A stretch of 64,000 nucleotides of DNA from Mannheimia granulomatis. GTDB taxonomy: Bacteria > Pseudomonadota > Gammaproteobacteria > Enterobacterales > Pasteurellaceae. Position numbers and translations under genes: made by a program. Location: contig NZ_CP016614.1 of assembly GCF_013377255.1 (NCBI RefSeq), forward strand, positions 1,434,501 through 1,498,500. Reading direction: 5' to 3'. This document shows, in pieces, positions 40,966-49,618 of this stretch (its first letter is position 1; each line of letters opens with the position of its first letter). A model generated the notes under the pieces. That model was not told the DNA's origin and made no database searches. It saw only the letters and a program-made list of their open reading frames with translations.

Positions 40966-42123
40966 CTATTCCAAAAAACCTTCCAATAGTTCATTTAAAA
41001 ACAGTTTTCCGTGTTGAGTAATTTGCCAATGGGTTGGGGTTTCAGAAATATAGTTTTGGCTTAGCGCCCATTCCATTGTTGGACGAACGACTTCTCGGTC
41101 TAATCCCGTAAACCATTCAAACTCTTGCTTGGGCGTAGCTTCAAGTAAGCGGAAGCGGTTCATAAAAAACTCAAAGGGGCGATCCTCGAGCTCAACCAAA
41201 TCTTGGCTGTAGCGGTATTCCCCCCGCATATATCCCTTGGGGTGCTTAGTTTTGGAAAAACGGTAAATTTCACCATTAGGGTAGCTGATTTTACCATGTG
41301 CACCACAACCAATAGCGAGGTAATCGCCAAATCGCCAATAATTTAAATTGTGTCGGCATTGAAAGCCTTTTTTCGCATAGGCTGAAGTTTCATATTGCTC
41401 ATAGCCGGCAGCGGTTAAAAGTTGATGCCCTTGCTCGAAAATATCCCACAATTGGTCATCATCGGGCAAAGTCGGCTTGCGGTAGTAGAACATCGTGTTT
41501 GGCTCAATAGTAAGTTGATACCACGATAAATGCGGAGGATTGAGCGAAATGCCGGTTTCTAAATCCGCCAAGGCTTGCTTAACCGATTGATTCGGCAAAC
41601 CGTGCATTAAATCAATATTGAAACTTTGTAAGCCTGATTTTGCAGAATTTTGAGCAAAAATAACCGCTTGTTTTGCCTCGTTCGCATCGTGAATTCGCCC
41701 TAATTTAAGTAATTTTTCCTGCTCGAAACTTTGAATCCCCATTGAAATACGAGTCACTCCACCGTGAGCGTAACCTAAAAAACGTTCGGCTTCAGCAGTA
41801 CCGGGGTTGGCTTCTAATGTAATTTCAATATTGGGTTCGAAAGCAATGCGTTTTTCTACTTCATTTAATAGGTGGCTAATTCCCTCAGCAGAAAAAAGAC
41901 TTGGTGTGCCGCCGCCAATAAAAATAGAATGTAGTTTGCGATCGCCAATAGCTGCCTGGTAAGCGGTCAAATCTTGCGATAAATCTGCAAGTAGATGCTG
42001 AATATATTCCTGTTCGGGAATCAATCCTTTTTGGGCATGAGAATTAAAATCGCAATAAGGGCATTTTTGCACACACCAAGGAATATGGATATAAAGGCTT
42101 AAAGGGGGTAGAATTAGTGTCAC
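40966..42123 (-). CDS. hemW: Radical SAM heme chaperone HemW
   Basis: HemN-like radical SAM protein that binds heme and acts as a heme chaperone. The 385 residues begin LSLYIHIPWCVQKCPYCDFNSH, with the [4Fe-4S] C-x3-C-x2-C motif and no extra fourth Cys as in HemN, then FIGGGTPSLF, ITLEANPG and RISMGIQSF. The C-terminal HemN domain is present (QFEFFMNRFRLLE-like). The 213 bases to the next gene on the other strand hold the promoter described below. Confidence 0.92.
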   Translation of the reverse strand: MTLILPPLSLYIHIPWCVQKCPYCDFNSHAQKGLIPEQEYIQHLLADLSQDLTAYQAAIGDRKLHSIFIGGGTPSLFSAEGISHLLNEVEKRIAFEPNIEITLEANPGTAEAERFLGYAHGGVTRISMGIQSFEQEKLLKLGRIHDANEAKQAVIFAQNSAKSGLQSFNIDLMHGLPNQSVKQALADLETGISLNPPHLSWYQLTIEPNTMFYYRKPTLPDDDQLWDIFEQGHQLLTAAGYEQYETSAYAKKGFQCRHNLNYWRFGDYLAIGCGAHGKISYPNGEIYRFSKTKHPKGYMRGEYRYSQDLVELEDRPFEFFMNRFRLLEATPKQEFEWFTGLDREVVRPTMEWALSQNYISETPTHWQITQHGKLFLNELLEGFLE

Positions 42124-42196
42124 TGTGAATATTTCGTTATATTTCTATATGGTGCTAAATAATAGCGAAAAGCAGGCTAGGTGGAAAGTAAAGATT

Positions 42197-42218
42197 TTTC
42201 GTGAACTAGATCACAAAT
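42197..42218 (+). promoter_or_regulatory. CRP site upstream of the SBP/ABC transporter operon
   Basis: CGTGA-N6-TCACA (42200-42215) inside a 22-bp site matches the CRP consensus with one core mismatch. A -10 TATGAT at 42255-42260 puts the likely start near 42268, so the site centre is about -61, the class I position. Confidence 0.75.
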
Positions 42219-42336
42219 TCAAACATTGCCGCTTTACCACTTCACAGTTAATGATATGATAAATTTGATTCAAAATAATCGTGAGTTTTGACAAATTCAC
42301 TTCAATAAAATGATACGACCTCAAAGGAGCGTTACT

Positions 42337-43920
42337 ATGACAAAACATTTTGAACACAACGAATCTCGTCGTGGTTTTATGAAATTAATGGCTGGTGTTG
42401 GCGCCGGTATGGCATTTAGTGGGACTTTAGGTACTTTTACCTCTAAAGCGGTTGCCGCACCCAGTGCCGGCTCAGCTATTGAAGCGGGAATCGCTTATCC
42501 TATCTCAACCGGATTCGACCCTCTTACCTCAAGTGGTGCTTCATCAATGGCGGCAAACCTCCATATTTTTGAAGGCCTCGTGGACTTGCACCCAGCCACT
42601 CGTAAGCCATATTTAGCATTAGCTGCGGCAGAACCTGAAAAAGTAGATGATGTTACTTATCGTATCACATTACGCGACGGAGCAAAATTCCATAACGGTA
42701 ACCCGGTAACTACAGAAGACGTAGTTTACTCATTTGAGCGAGTATTAGATCCGGCAAAAGCATCACTTTTCGCACAGTTCATTCCATTTATTGATACGGT
42801 GAAAAAAGTTGATGAAAAAGTCGTTGAATTCAAATTGAAATATCCATTTGCGTTATTCAAAGAGCGTTTAACTATCGTTAAAATCGTACCAAAAGCATTA
42901 GTGGAAGCAGGCCAAGCTGCATTTGACGCAAGCCCGGTTGGTACCGGTCCATATAAATTTGTTTCTGCGACTAAAGATGACCGTATCGTGTTTGAAGCAT
43001 TCGCAGACTACAATGGTCAATATCCGGCTCAAGTAGAAAAAATGACTTGGTTCTTATTATCTGATGATGCAGCGCGTGTAACCGCACAAGAATCAGGTCG
43101 TGTACAAGCAATTGAATCTGTACCTTACTTAGATGCAGAGCGTTTAAAACGTAAAGGTAAAGTGGAGTCAGTACAATCATTTGGCTTATTATTCTTAATG
43201 TTTAACTGTGAAAAAGCACCGTTTAACAATCCGAAAGTTCGCCAAGCATTACACTATGGTTTAGACACACAAAAATTAATCGATGTGGTATTCTTAGGCA
43301 ATGCAAAAGCAGCCAGTTCTTATGTTCAAGATACTCACCCGGATTACGTAAAAGCAACATCGCAATATGATTTTGATAAAGCAAAAGCAGAAGCGTTATT
43401 AGCCGAAGCTGGTGTAAAAGAGTTGAAGTTTGAATTATTAGCAACAGACCACTCTTGGGTAAAAGAGTGTGCGCCATTAATTCTTGAGTCTTGGAACGCA
43501 TTAAAAGGCGTTAAAGTATCACTTAAACACTTACAATCAGGTGCATTATATGGCACTCATGTAGATAAAGGTGCCTATGAAGTAGTTGTTGCCCCGGGTG
43601 ACCCATCTGTATTCGGTAATGACTTAGACTTATTATTAAGCTGGTGGTATCGTGGTGATGTATGGCCGAAACGCCGCTTCCGTTGGTCTGAAACAGCTGA
43701 ATATGCAGAAGTTCAAAAACTACTTGATGAAGCTGCAAAAAATCCTGCGGCATCTAAAGAGGCTTGGACAAAAGCGATTAATATCATTGCTGAACAAGTT
43801 CCACTTTATCCGATTATTCACCGTAAATTACCAACTGCTTGGAATGACAAAGTATTAACCGGTTTCCAACCGTTACCAACAACAGGTATGTCATTCATTG
43901 GTGTTGGTCTGGCTAAATAA
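42337..43920 (+). CDS. Family 5 extracellular solute-binding protein, Tat-exported
   Basis: Periplasmic binding protein of the SBP_bac_5 (DppA/OppA/NikA) family, 527 residues from the ATG at 42337 (CAAAGGAG upstream). The N-terminus has a twin-arginine signal SRRGFMKLMAG followed by a hydrophobic stretch and cleavage after about VAA-type AVA; Tat export suggests folding or cofactor binding before export. The family motif NGNPVTTEDVVYSFERVLDP is present, and GTGPYKFV later. Ligand could be peptides, nickel chelates or other; not predicted. First gene of the transporter block. Confidence 0.88.
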   Translation: MTKHFEHNESRRGFMKLMAGVGAGMAFSGTLGTFTSKAVAAPSAGSAIEAGIAYPISTGFDPLTSSGASSMAANLHIFEGLVDLHPATRKPYLALAAAEPEKVDDVTYRITLRDGAKFHNGNPVTTEDVVYSFERVLDPAKASLFAQFIPFIDTVKKVDEKVVEFKLKYPFALFKERLTIVKIVPKALVEAGQAAFDASPVGTGPYKFVSATKDDRIVFEAFADYNGQYPAQVEKMTWFLLSDDAARVTAQESGRVQAIESVPYLDAERLKRKGKVESVQSFGLLFLMFNCEKAPFNNPKVRQALHYGLDTQKLIDVVFLGNAKAASSYVQDTHPDYVKATSQYDFDKAKAEALLAEAGVKELKFELLATDHSWVKECAPLILESWNALKGVKVSLKHLQSGALYGTHVDKGAYEVVVAPGDPSVFGNDLDLLLSWWYRGDVWPKRRFRWSETAEYAEVQKLLDEAAKNPAASKEAWTKAINIIAEQVPLYPIIHRKLPTAWNDKVLTGFQPLPTTGMSFIGVGLAK

Positions 43921-43947
43921 TCGTAAAGACTAATAAAGCAAGCGAAA

Positions 43948-43984
43948 GCAAGCGGTAAAATTCTCTCAAAATTTTACCGCTTGC
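43948..43984 (+). repeat. Inverted uptake-signal hairpin after the solute-binding gene
   Basis: GCAAGCGGTAAAATT pairs with AATTTTACCGCTTGC around about 7 bases. There is no T-run after it, so it may trim or stabilise the SBP message and give higher SBP than permease levels. Confidence 0.7.
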
Positions 43985-44147
43985 ATAAAACTTAAAAGAT
44001 GTAATTTTAAGCTATATTGCTTATATCACTCAAAATTCTTATCACCTCTGTCTATATTTTCATTTATAATCCTACATGCTGATTATTTTATTGTGTAGGT
44101 AAACTTAGAATTATTTTTGGAGTGTAACTACACTCAAGGAGAAGAAA

Positions 44148-45101
44148 ATGGAAATTATACTCCGATTATTATGGCGTCGCCTTATGGCTCTGCCGGTAAT
44201 GATCTTAGGCGTAACTGCCCTTGTATTTATCGTTCTACAATTTACCCCCGGTGATCCGGCAACGGTCGCACTTGGTGAAAGCGCTAGCGAAGCAGCAAAA
44301 GAAATTTACCGTGAGCAACACGGGTTAAACGATCCTCTCATTGTTCAATATCTTCGCTTTTTAGGTAATCTATTCGTACTTGATTTCGGGATGACAACAC
44401 CACCGGAACAGCCTATTGTGGATATGATTGCCAAAGCATTCCCACTTACATTACAGTTGACTTTTATCGGTGTATTTTTAGCTGCTATTGTCTCTTTCAC
44501 TTTAGGTGTAACTGCTGCACTTTACCGTGATACTTGGGTAGACCAACTCATCCGTTTAATTTCTGTCGCTGCGGTTGCAACACCTTCTTTCTGGTTGGGT
44601 ATTTTATTAATCCAATACTTCTCTCTTAAGTTAGACTGGTTACCTTCAGGCGGCTTTGTGCCGTTTAGTGAAGATCCGAAAGGCTATGTAAACTCAATGA
44701 TTCTCCCATCACTTGCCCTTGCTGTACCGGTATGTGCCTCATTAATTCGTGTTGTGCGTACAACAATGGTAGAAGAAATGGATAAAGACTATGTACGTAC
44801 TGCAATCGGTAATGGCGTGCCTTACCCAACTGTTATCCGCCATAACGTATTACGTAATGCATTAATTACTCCTGTTACCGTATTAGGTTTACGTGTAGGA
44901 TACTTATTAGGTGGTGCGGTGGTTATTGAACAAATCTTCGACTTACCGGGCATGGGTAAATTAATTTTTAATGGTATTGTTAACCACGACTTAAACCTTG
45001 TGCAAGGTGTGGTTTTAACCATTGCATTTACTTTCGTGTTGGTGAATATCATTGTTGATATTCTCTACTTGCTCATTAATCCAAAAATTCGGAGTTTATA
45101 A
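44148..45101 (+). CDS. ABC transporter permease (DppB type)
   Basis: A 317-residue inner-membrane permease of the oligopeptide/nickel type, six membrane spans. LPVMILGVTALVFIVLQFTPGDPA at the N-terminus is typical of DppB/NikB. The EAA loop is EEMDKDYVRTAIGNGVPYPTV. The start has CAAGGAGAAG upstream. It ends one base before the ATG of the fused permease-ATPase gene region (45103), so the two are coupled. The 227-base gap before it holds the hairpin at 43948. Confidence 0.92.
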   Translation: MEIILRLLWRRLMALPVMILGVTALVFIVLQFTPGDPATVALGESASEAAKEIYREQHGLNDPLIVQYLRFLGNLFVLDFGMTTPPEQPIVDMIAKAFPLTLQLTFIGVFLAAIVSFTLGVTAALYRDTWVDQLIRLISVAAVATPSFWLGILLIQYFSLKLDWLPSGGFVPFSEDPKGYVNSMILPSLALAVPVCASLIRVVRTTMVEEMDKDYVRTAIGNGVPYPTVIRHNVLRNALITPVTVLGLRVGYLLGGAVVIEQIFDLPGMGKLIFNGIVNHDLNLVQGVVLTIAFTFVLVNIIVDILYLLINPKIRSL

Positions 45102-45102
45102 T

Positions 45103-47076
45103 ATGTTTCGCCAAGGATTAGCTGCTCGACTTGCTTCAGGCGGTGCAAGATTTAGAGCATTATCAACAAGTTCAAAAATCGCCCTATTCTTTATTGTATT
45201 TGTCGCATTAGTTGCCGTATTTGCCCCTTGGGTTGCAACTTACGACCCGCTACAAACAATTCGCCCTGTGCAAGCTCCAAGCAGCGAATATTTATTCGGT
45301 ACAGACCGCTTAGGACGTGATATTTTCTCGCGTATGGTATGGGGTGCAAGAACATCACTATTTATCGGTTTAGGCGCGGTAGGCGTTGCCATTATCTTTG
45401 GTAGTATCTTAGGTGCAACCGCGGCAACCGCAGACAAATTCGGTAACGAAGTGATTATGCGATTTATGGATATCTTAATGGCATTTCCGGGTATCGCATT
45501 AGCGGCTGTATTACTTGCTACCTTTGGTAACTCTGTCCCTGTAATTATCGTAACCATTGCGATAGTTTATACGCCACAGCTCGCTCGTGTTGTACGTGCA
45601 AACGTGGTGGCTCAGTGGGAAGAAGATTATGTGCGTGCAGAGCGTGTAATCGGTGGTAGCCGTACTTATATTCTTTTAAAACACGTAGTACGTAATACCG
45701 CAGCCCCTGTATTGGTATTCGCAACAGTAATGGTTGCCGATGCAATTGTATTTGAGGCTTCACTTTCATTCTTAGGTGCCGGTGTACAACCTCCGTTCCC
45801 ATCTTGGGGTAATATCTTATCTGAAGGTCGTAACTTAGTATTAAGTGGTTTCTGGTGGGCAACAACCTTTGCCGGTATTATGATTTTATTAACTGTATTG
45901 GCATTAAACATTCTTGCTGAAGGTTTAACTGATGCATTAGTGAATCCAAAACTTAAACGTTCTACCCAAAGCAAAGAAGATGTAGCTAAACCGTTAGCAA
46001 CAGATGTTCAAGAAGCAATGTCTGAAACACTTGCGTTAAAACGTTACTTACTCAAATTAAATGAAAAAGAAACAACGCGTACTGACCGTATGCAATTAAA
46101 CCCGAATGCAAAACCAATTCTACAAGTGAAAAACTTATCCATTCGCTTCCCAAATCGTTACGGTGAAACTCCGCTTGTAGATAACATCAGCTTTACCGTT
46201 CATGAAGGTGAAACAATGGGATTAGTAGGTGAATCAGGTTGTGGTAAATCTATTACAGCATTCTCTATTATGGGATTATTACCGAAAACGGCAAAAATTA
46301 CCGGTGAAATTCTGTTCACCGACCGTTCAGGCAAACAACATAACTTATTGGAATCTGCAGATTTGAATGCTCTACGTGGTCATGAAATCTCAATGATTTA
46401 CCAAGATGCGTTGAGTGCGTTAAACCCATCAATGCGTATTAAAGACCAAATGGCACAATTAATTAGCCGTGGTGGTAAACAATCTGCCGAGACTTTATTA
46501 AAATGGGTGAAATTAGATCCTGAAAAAACGCTTAACCGCTATCCACATGAGCTTTCCGGGGGGCAACGTCAACGTGTGTTAATTGCAATGGCATTAGCCC
46601 GTGAGCCGAAACTGTTAATTGCCGATGAGCCGACAACAGCATTAGACGTAACTGTTCAAGCCGAAGTGATTAAACTATTAAATGAATTACGTGAAAAGCT
46701 TGGTTTTGCAATGGTATTCGTAAGCCACGACTTAGCGTTAGTGGCACAAATTGCACACCACATTACGGTAATGTATGCAGGTCAAGTGATTGAAACCGCT
46801 CCAACAACTCCATTGTTGGCAAACCCGACTCACGAATATACCCGTGGCCTATTAGGCTCTGTGCTTTCAACCGAACTTCGTGCTGAACGCTTATATCAAA
46901 TTCCGGGCAGTGTACCTTCACCGTTCGATTTTGCCAAAGGTGACCGTTTTGCAAGCCGTTCATTAAGACCGGATGCAAACCCTGAGCAACGGTTGAAACT
47001 TGTACCGACAGGTGATCATCCACAACACTTCTGGGCATCACACTTAGAAGATAAACAAGCCGCTAAAGAAGTATAG
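45103..47076 (+). CDS. Fused ABC permease-ATPase (DppC-DppD type)
   Basis: A single 657-residue frame joins two proteins that are usually separate. Residues 1-285 are a DppC-like permease (LFGTDRLGRDIFSRMVWGAR, EAA loop around ERVIGGSRTYILLKH). About 50 residues of charged linker follow (KSTQ to NPNAKPIL). From 338 on is a DppD-like ATPase with Walker A GESGCGKS at 376-383, signature HELSGGQRQRVLIAMALA, Walker B LLIADEPTTALD. The cysteine-rich C-terminal motif of DppD/OppD (C-x-F-xx-RC) is replaced by DRFASRSLRPDANP, without cysteines. The start has CGGAG upstream. Likely pairs with DppB above and DppF below. Confidence 0.9.
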   Translation: MFRQGLAARLASGGARFRALSTSSKIALFFIVFVALVAVFAPWVATYDPLQTIRPVQAPSSEYLFGTDRLGRDIFSRMVWGARTSLFIGLGAVGVAIIFGSILGATAATADKFGNEVIMRFMDILMAFPGIALAAVLLATFGNSVPVIIVTIAIVYTPQLARVVRANVVAQWEEDYVRAERVIGGSRTYILLKHVVRNTAAPVLVFATVMVADAIVFEASLSFLGAGVQPPFPSWGNILSEGRNLVLSGFWWATTFAGIMILLTVLALNILAEGLTDALVNPKLKRSTQSKEDVAKPLATDVQEAMSETLALKRYLLKLNEKETTRTDRMQLNPNAKPILQVKNLSIRFPNRYGETPLVDNISFTVHEGETMGLVGESGCGKSITAFSIMGLLPKTAKITGEILFTDRSGKQHNLLESADLNALRGHEISMIYQDALSALNPSMRIKDQMAQLISRGGKQSAETLLKWVKLDPEKTLNRYPHELSGGQRQRVLIAMALAREPKLLIADEPTTALDVTVQAEVIKLLNELREKLGFAMVFVSHDLALVAQIAHHITVMYAGQVIETAPTTPLLANPTHEYTRGLLGSVLSTELRAERLYQIPGSVPSPFDFAKGDRFASRSLRPDANPEQRLKLVPTGDHPQHFWASHLEDKQAAKEV

Positions 47077-47090
47077 AGGAGGGCAATACT

Positions 47091-47897
47091 ATGAGTATGA
47101 AATTCGTCAAAGAACAACCGATTATTGAACTATCCAATATTGTTGTCCAATTTGCCTCCCGTGATGGTACATTATTTAACCCGAAAAAATTCACCGCGGT
47201 TAATGATGTCAGCCTTGCTATCCACGCAGGTGAAACAGTTGGCTTAGTAGGTCAATCTGGCTGTGGCAAATCAACCCTTGCGAATGTGATTATCGGCTTG
47301 CAAAAGCCGACTTCCGGCACAGTAAAATTCAACGGTTTGGAAATGAAATATGGTAGTGCACAAGCACGTAAATATTTCGGCAGCCAAGTGTCTGTAATTT
47401 TCCAAGACCCGGCAACAGCACTGAATCCTCGTATGAGAGTGTTGGATATTTTAAAAGATCCAATGGATATTCATAATATTTTACAACCGCAAGAGCGTGA
47501 AAAACGCGTTTACGACTTACTTTCTCGTGTAGGTTTACCACGCTCAGCTGCACTGGTTGAGCCAACCCGTTTATCGGGCGGTCAAAAACAACGGGTTGCA
47601 ATTGCTCGTGCATTAGCATTAAATCCAAAACTGATTGTAGCTGATGAACCAACCTCAGCCCTTGATGTATCAGTTCGTGCACAGGTACTTAACCTGTTAG
47701 CCGATTTGAAAAAAGAGCTAAATCTTGCGATGGTATTTATTTCACATGACTTACAAACTGTTCACCAAGTTTCCGACCGAATCGTGGTAATGAATGGCGG
47801 ACAAATTGTGGAAATGGGAAATGCGGTAGATGTATTTGAAAATCCGACGAAAGAATACACTCGCACCTTAATTGAGGCGGCGCCTTCTCTACTCTAA
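47091..47897 (+). CDS. ABC transporter ATP-binding protein (DppF type)
   Basis: Second ATPase of the oligopeptide-type importer, 268 residues. Walker A GQSGCGKS, VIFQDPATALNPRMRV Q-loop, signature LSGGQKQRVAIARALA and Walker B LIVADEPTSALD are intact. It ends shortly after the ATPase core (LIEAAPSLL), lacking the extra oligo-HPY C-terminal domain. The RBS is GAGGAGG. It is 14 bases after the fused gene. Confidence 0.92.
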   Translation: MSMKFVKEQPIIELSNIVVQFASRDGTLFNPKKFTAVNDVSLAIHAGETVGLVGQSGCGKSTLANVIIGLQKPTSGTVKFNGLEMKYGSAQARKYFGSQVSVIFQDPATALNPRMRVLDILKDPMDIHNILQPQEREKRVYDLLSRVGLPRSAALVEPTRLSGGQKQRVAIARALALNPKLIVADEPTSALDVSVRAQVLNLLADLKKELNLAMVFISHDLQTVHQVSDRIVVMNGGQIVEMGNAVDVFENPTKEYTRTLIEAAPSLL

Positions 47898-47923
47898 TTC
47901 AGCTTTAGGTTGAGCTTTGATTA

Positions 47924-47966
47924 TACAAGCGGTAAAATTTCAACAGAATTTTACCGCTTGTTTTTT
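47924..47966 (+). terminator. Uptake-signal terminator after the ABC genes
   Basis: ACAAGCGGTAAAATT (47925-47939) pairs with AATTTTACCGCTTGT (47947-47961), 15 bp, then TTTTTT. The next gene starts 12 bases after the run, so read-through or a separate promoter must express it. Confidence 0.85.
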
Positions 47967-47977
47967 AGAAATCGAAT

Positions 47978-49555
47978 ATGATTAAAATTACTCAAACTAT
48001 AGAAACCGATTTACTCATTGTAGGATCCGGCATTGCCGGGCTTTCAGCGGCTGTTGAGGCAAAAAACAAGGGCCTCAATGCGCTGCTTATCAGCAAATCG
48101 ACCATTGGCTCAGGAGCGAGCTATTTTCCGCTTAAAGCAACCCTTGGGATTCAAGTAACAGGTGATGAAAGCGATCACGCCCATTTTCGAGAAGATATTG
48201 AGCGTATCGGTCAAGGCAAAATTAATCCTAATGTGGTGCAAGCCTATATTGAAGATTCTCCTCAAGCAATTGAATTATTAAATCGAATTGGTTTCAAGCC
48301 TTGGAAACGTAACGACAATCGCCCGGCTTGCTTTGCTAAATATCCAAGACCGATTTATCTGATTAAAGATTGGCGAGAGTCTGCAATTCGTGCCAAACAA
48401 ATTTTAGAAGAGCAGCAAATTCCTTTTTATGAAAATGCTACCCTGTTACATATTGTCAGCGAGAATAATCAAGTAGAAGGTGCGGTGTTCTCGCTTAATA
48501 CAAGCGGTCAAATTTCGTATATTTTTTGCAAAACCCCCTATATTATTTTGGCAGCTGGCGGCATTGCAGGGTTGTATAAAGATAATCTTTACCCTGTAGA
48601 TGTCATTGGCTCTTTGCACTCCATCGCTCAAAAAGCCGGGGCAAAATTGGTCAATTTACCCTTTATCCAATTTATTCCTGCCTTTGTTGAACCTAAATAT
48701 AAAGTTTTATTTGGTGAACATACCCTAAAATATGTGAACGAAATTACCGACTCTCATGGCAATAATCTGTTTCCACATTTAAGCACAGAACAATTTGCTA
48801 AAATGATGCTTGAAAGAAGCCACTATGCCCCATTTAGCCTTGACTTTGACTGTGTGGAATTTGATTTAGTCATGATGAAACATTTATTAGAAAATCCGTC
48901 TGAAAAAGGAGTTTATCTTAAATACAGCCCTAAACTCTATGAAGATAAAGAAGAATTTTATACAGTCTATCTAAGCTGGCTGAAAAATGAGGTAGGAATT
49001 GATTTAGTCAAAAATAAAATTGCAATTAAGCCTTTTGCTCACAGCTGTAATGGTGGAATTCAGATTGATGAATGGGGGGAAAGCCATGTTCAAGGTTTAT
49101 TTGCTATTGGTGAAATTGCTCATTGTATCGAAGGGGCAAATCGTATGGGGGGTAATTCAGTAGGCGGTGGTTTGGTGTTTGCCAAACGTTCAATCGCTAA
49201 AATTAAACATTCGCTTGCAACTCATTTGCAAAAAAATCACAAAATATTACCGCTTGCAGAGGTAGAAAATTCATTAAATCAGCTTACACCGCCTAATGCA
49301 CAGCTAACACTTACCTCCAGTGAAGTGCTTTCAACTATTCGCGAAAAAATGGCATTATATGCAAATATTTATCGTACCGTTGAAAATCTCACCCTATTAT
49401 TAAATGAATTAGCGCAATTGGAACAAAGATTCGACCCGATTTATCACGCACAATTTCAAGGAATTGAAATTTACAACGCATTAAAAACCGCTCAGTTAGT
49501 AGTTAATCAAATGTTGAATGAGAAGAGTTTAGGCGCACACTACTTAGTTAAGTAA
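47978..49555 (+). CDS. FAD-dependent oxidoreductase, fumarate reductase/aspartate oxidase-like
   Basis: A 525-residue cytoplasmic flavoprotein. The Rossmann FAD site is DLLIVGSGIAGLSAAVEAKNKG at 11-32. A C-terminal FAD segment GGIQIDEWGESHVQGLFAIGE and GANRMGGNSVGGGLVFAKRS match the succinate dehydrogenase/fumarate reductase/L-aspartate oxidase superfamily. It is not close to SdhA or NadB overall; the usual HYxxGG appears as FAHSCNGG. No Tat signal. No clear RBS. It lies in a block with the ABC importer and an NhaC antiporter; oxidation or reduction of the imported compound is inference. Confidence 0.82.
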   Translation: MIKITQTIETDLLIVGSGIAGLSAAVEAKNKGLNALLISKSTIGSGASYFPLKATLGIQVTGDESDHAHFREDIERIGQGKINPNVVQAYIEDSPQAIELLNRIGFKPWKRNDNRPACFAKYPRPIYLIKDWRESAIRAKQILEEQQIPFYENATLLHIVSENNQVEGAVFSLNTSGQISYIFCKTPYIILAAGGIAGLYKDNLYPVDVIGSLHSIAQKAGAKLVNLPFIQFIPAFVEPKYKVLFGEHTLKYVNEITDSHGNNLFPHLSTEQFAKMMLERSHYAPFSLDFDCVEFDLVMMKHLLENPSEKGVYLKYSPKLYEDKEEFYTVYLSWLKNEVGIDLVKNKIAIKPFAHSCNGGIQIDEWGESHVQGLFAIGEIAHCIEGANRMGGNSVGGGLVFAKRSIAKIKHSLATHLQKNHKILPLAEVENSLNQLTPPNAQLTLTSSEVLSTIREKMALYANIYRTVENLTLLLNELAQLEQRFDPIYHAQFQGIEIYNALKTAQLVVNQMLNEKSLGAHYLVK

Positions 49556-49618
49556 AATTAGTCTATAATGCAAACCTTGTTTTAGGCATCAAAAATTAAA
49601 ATTACCTTAGGAGTACAA

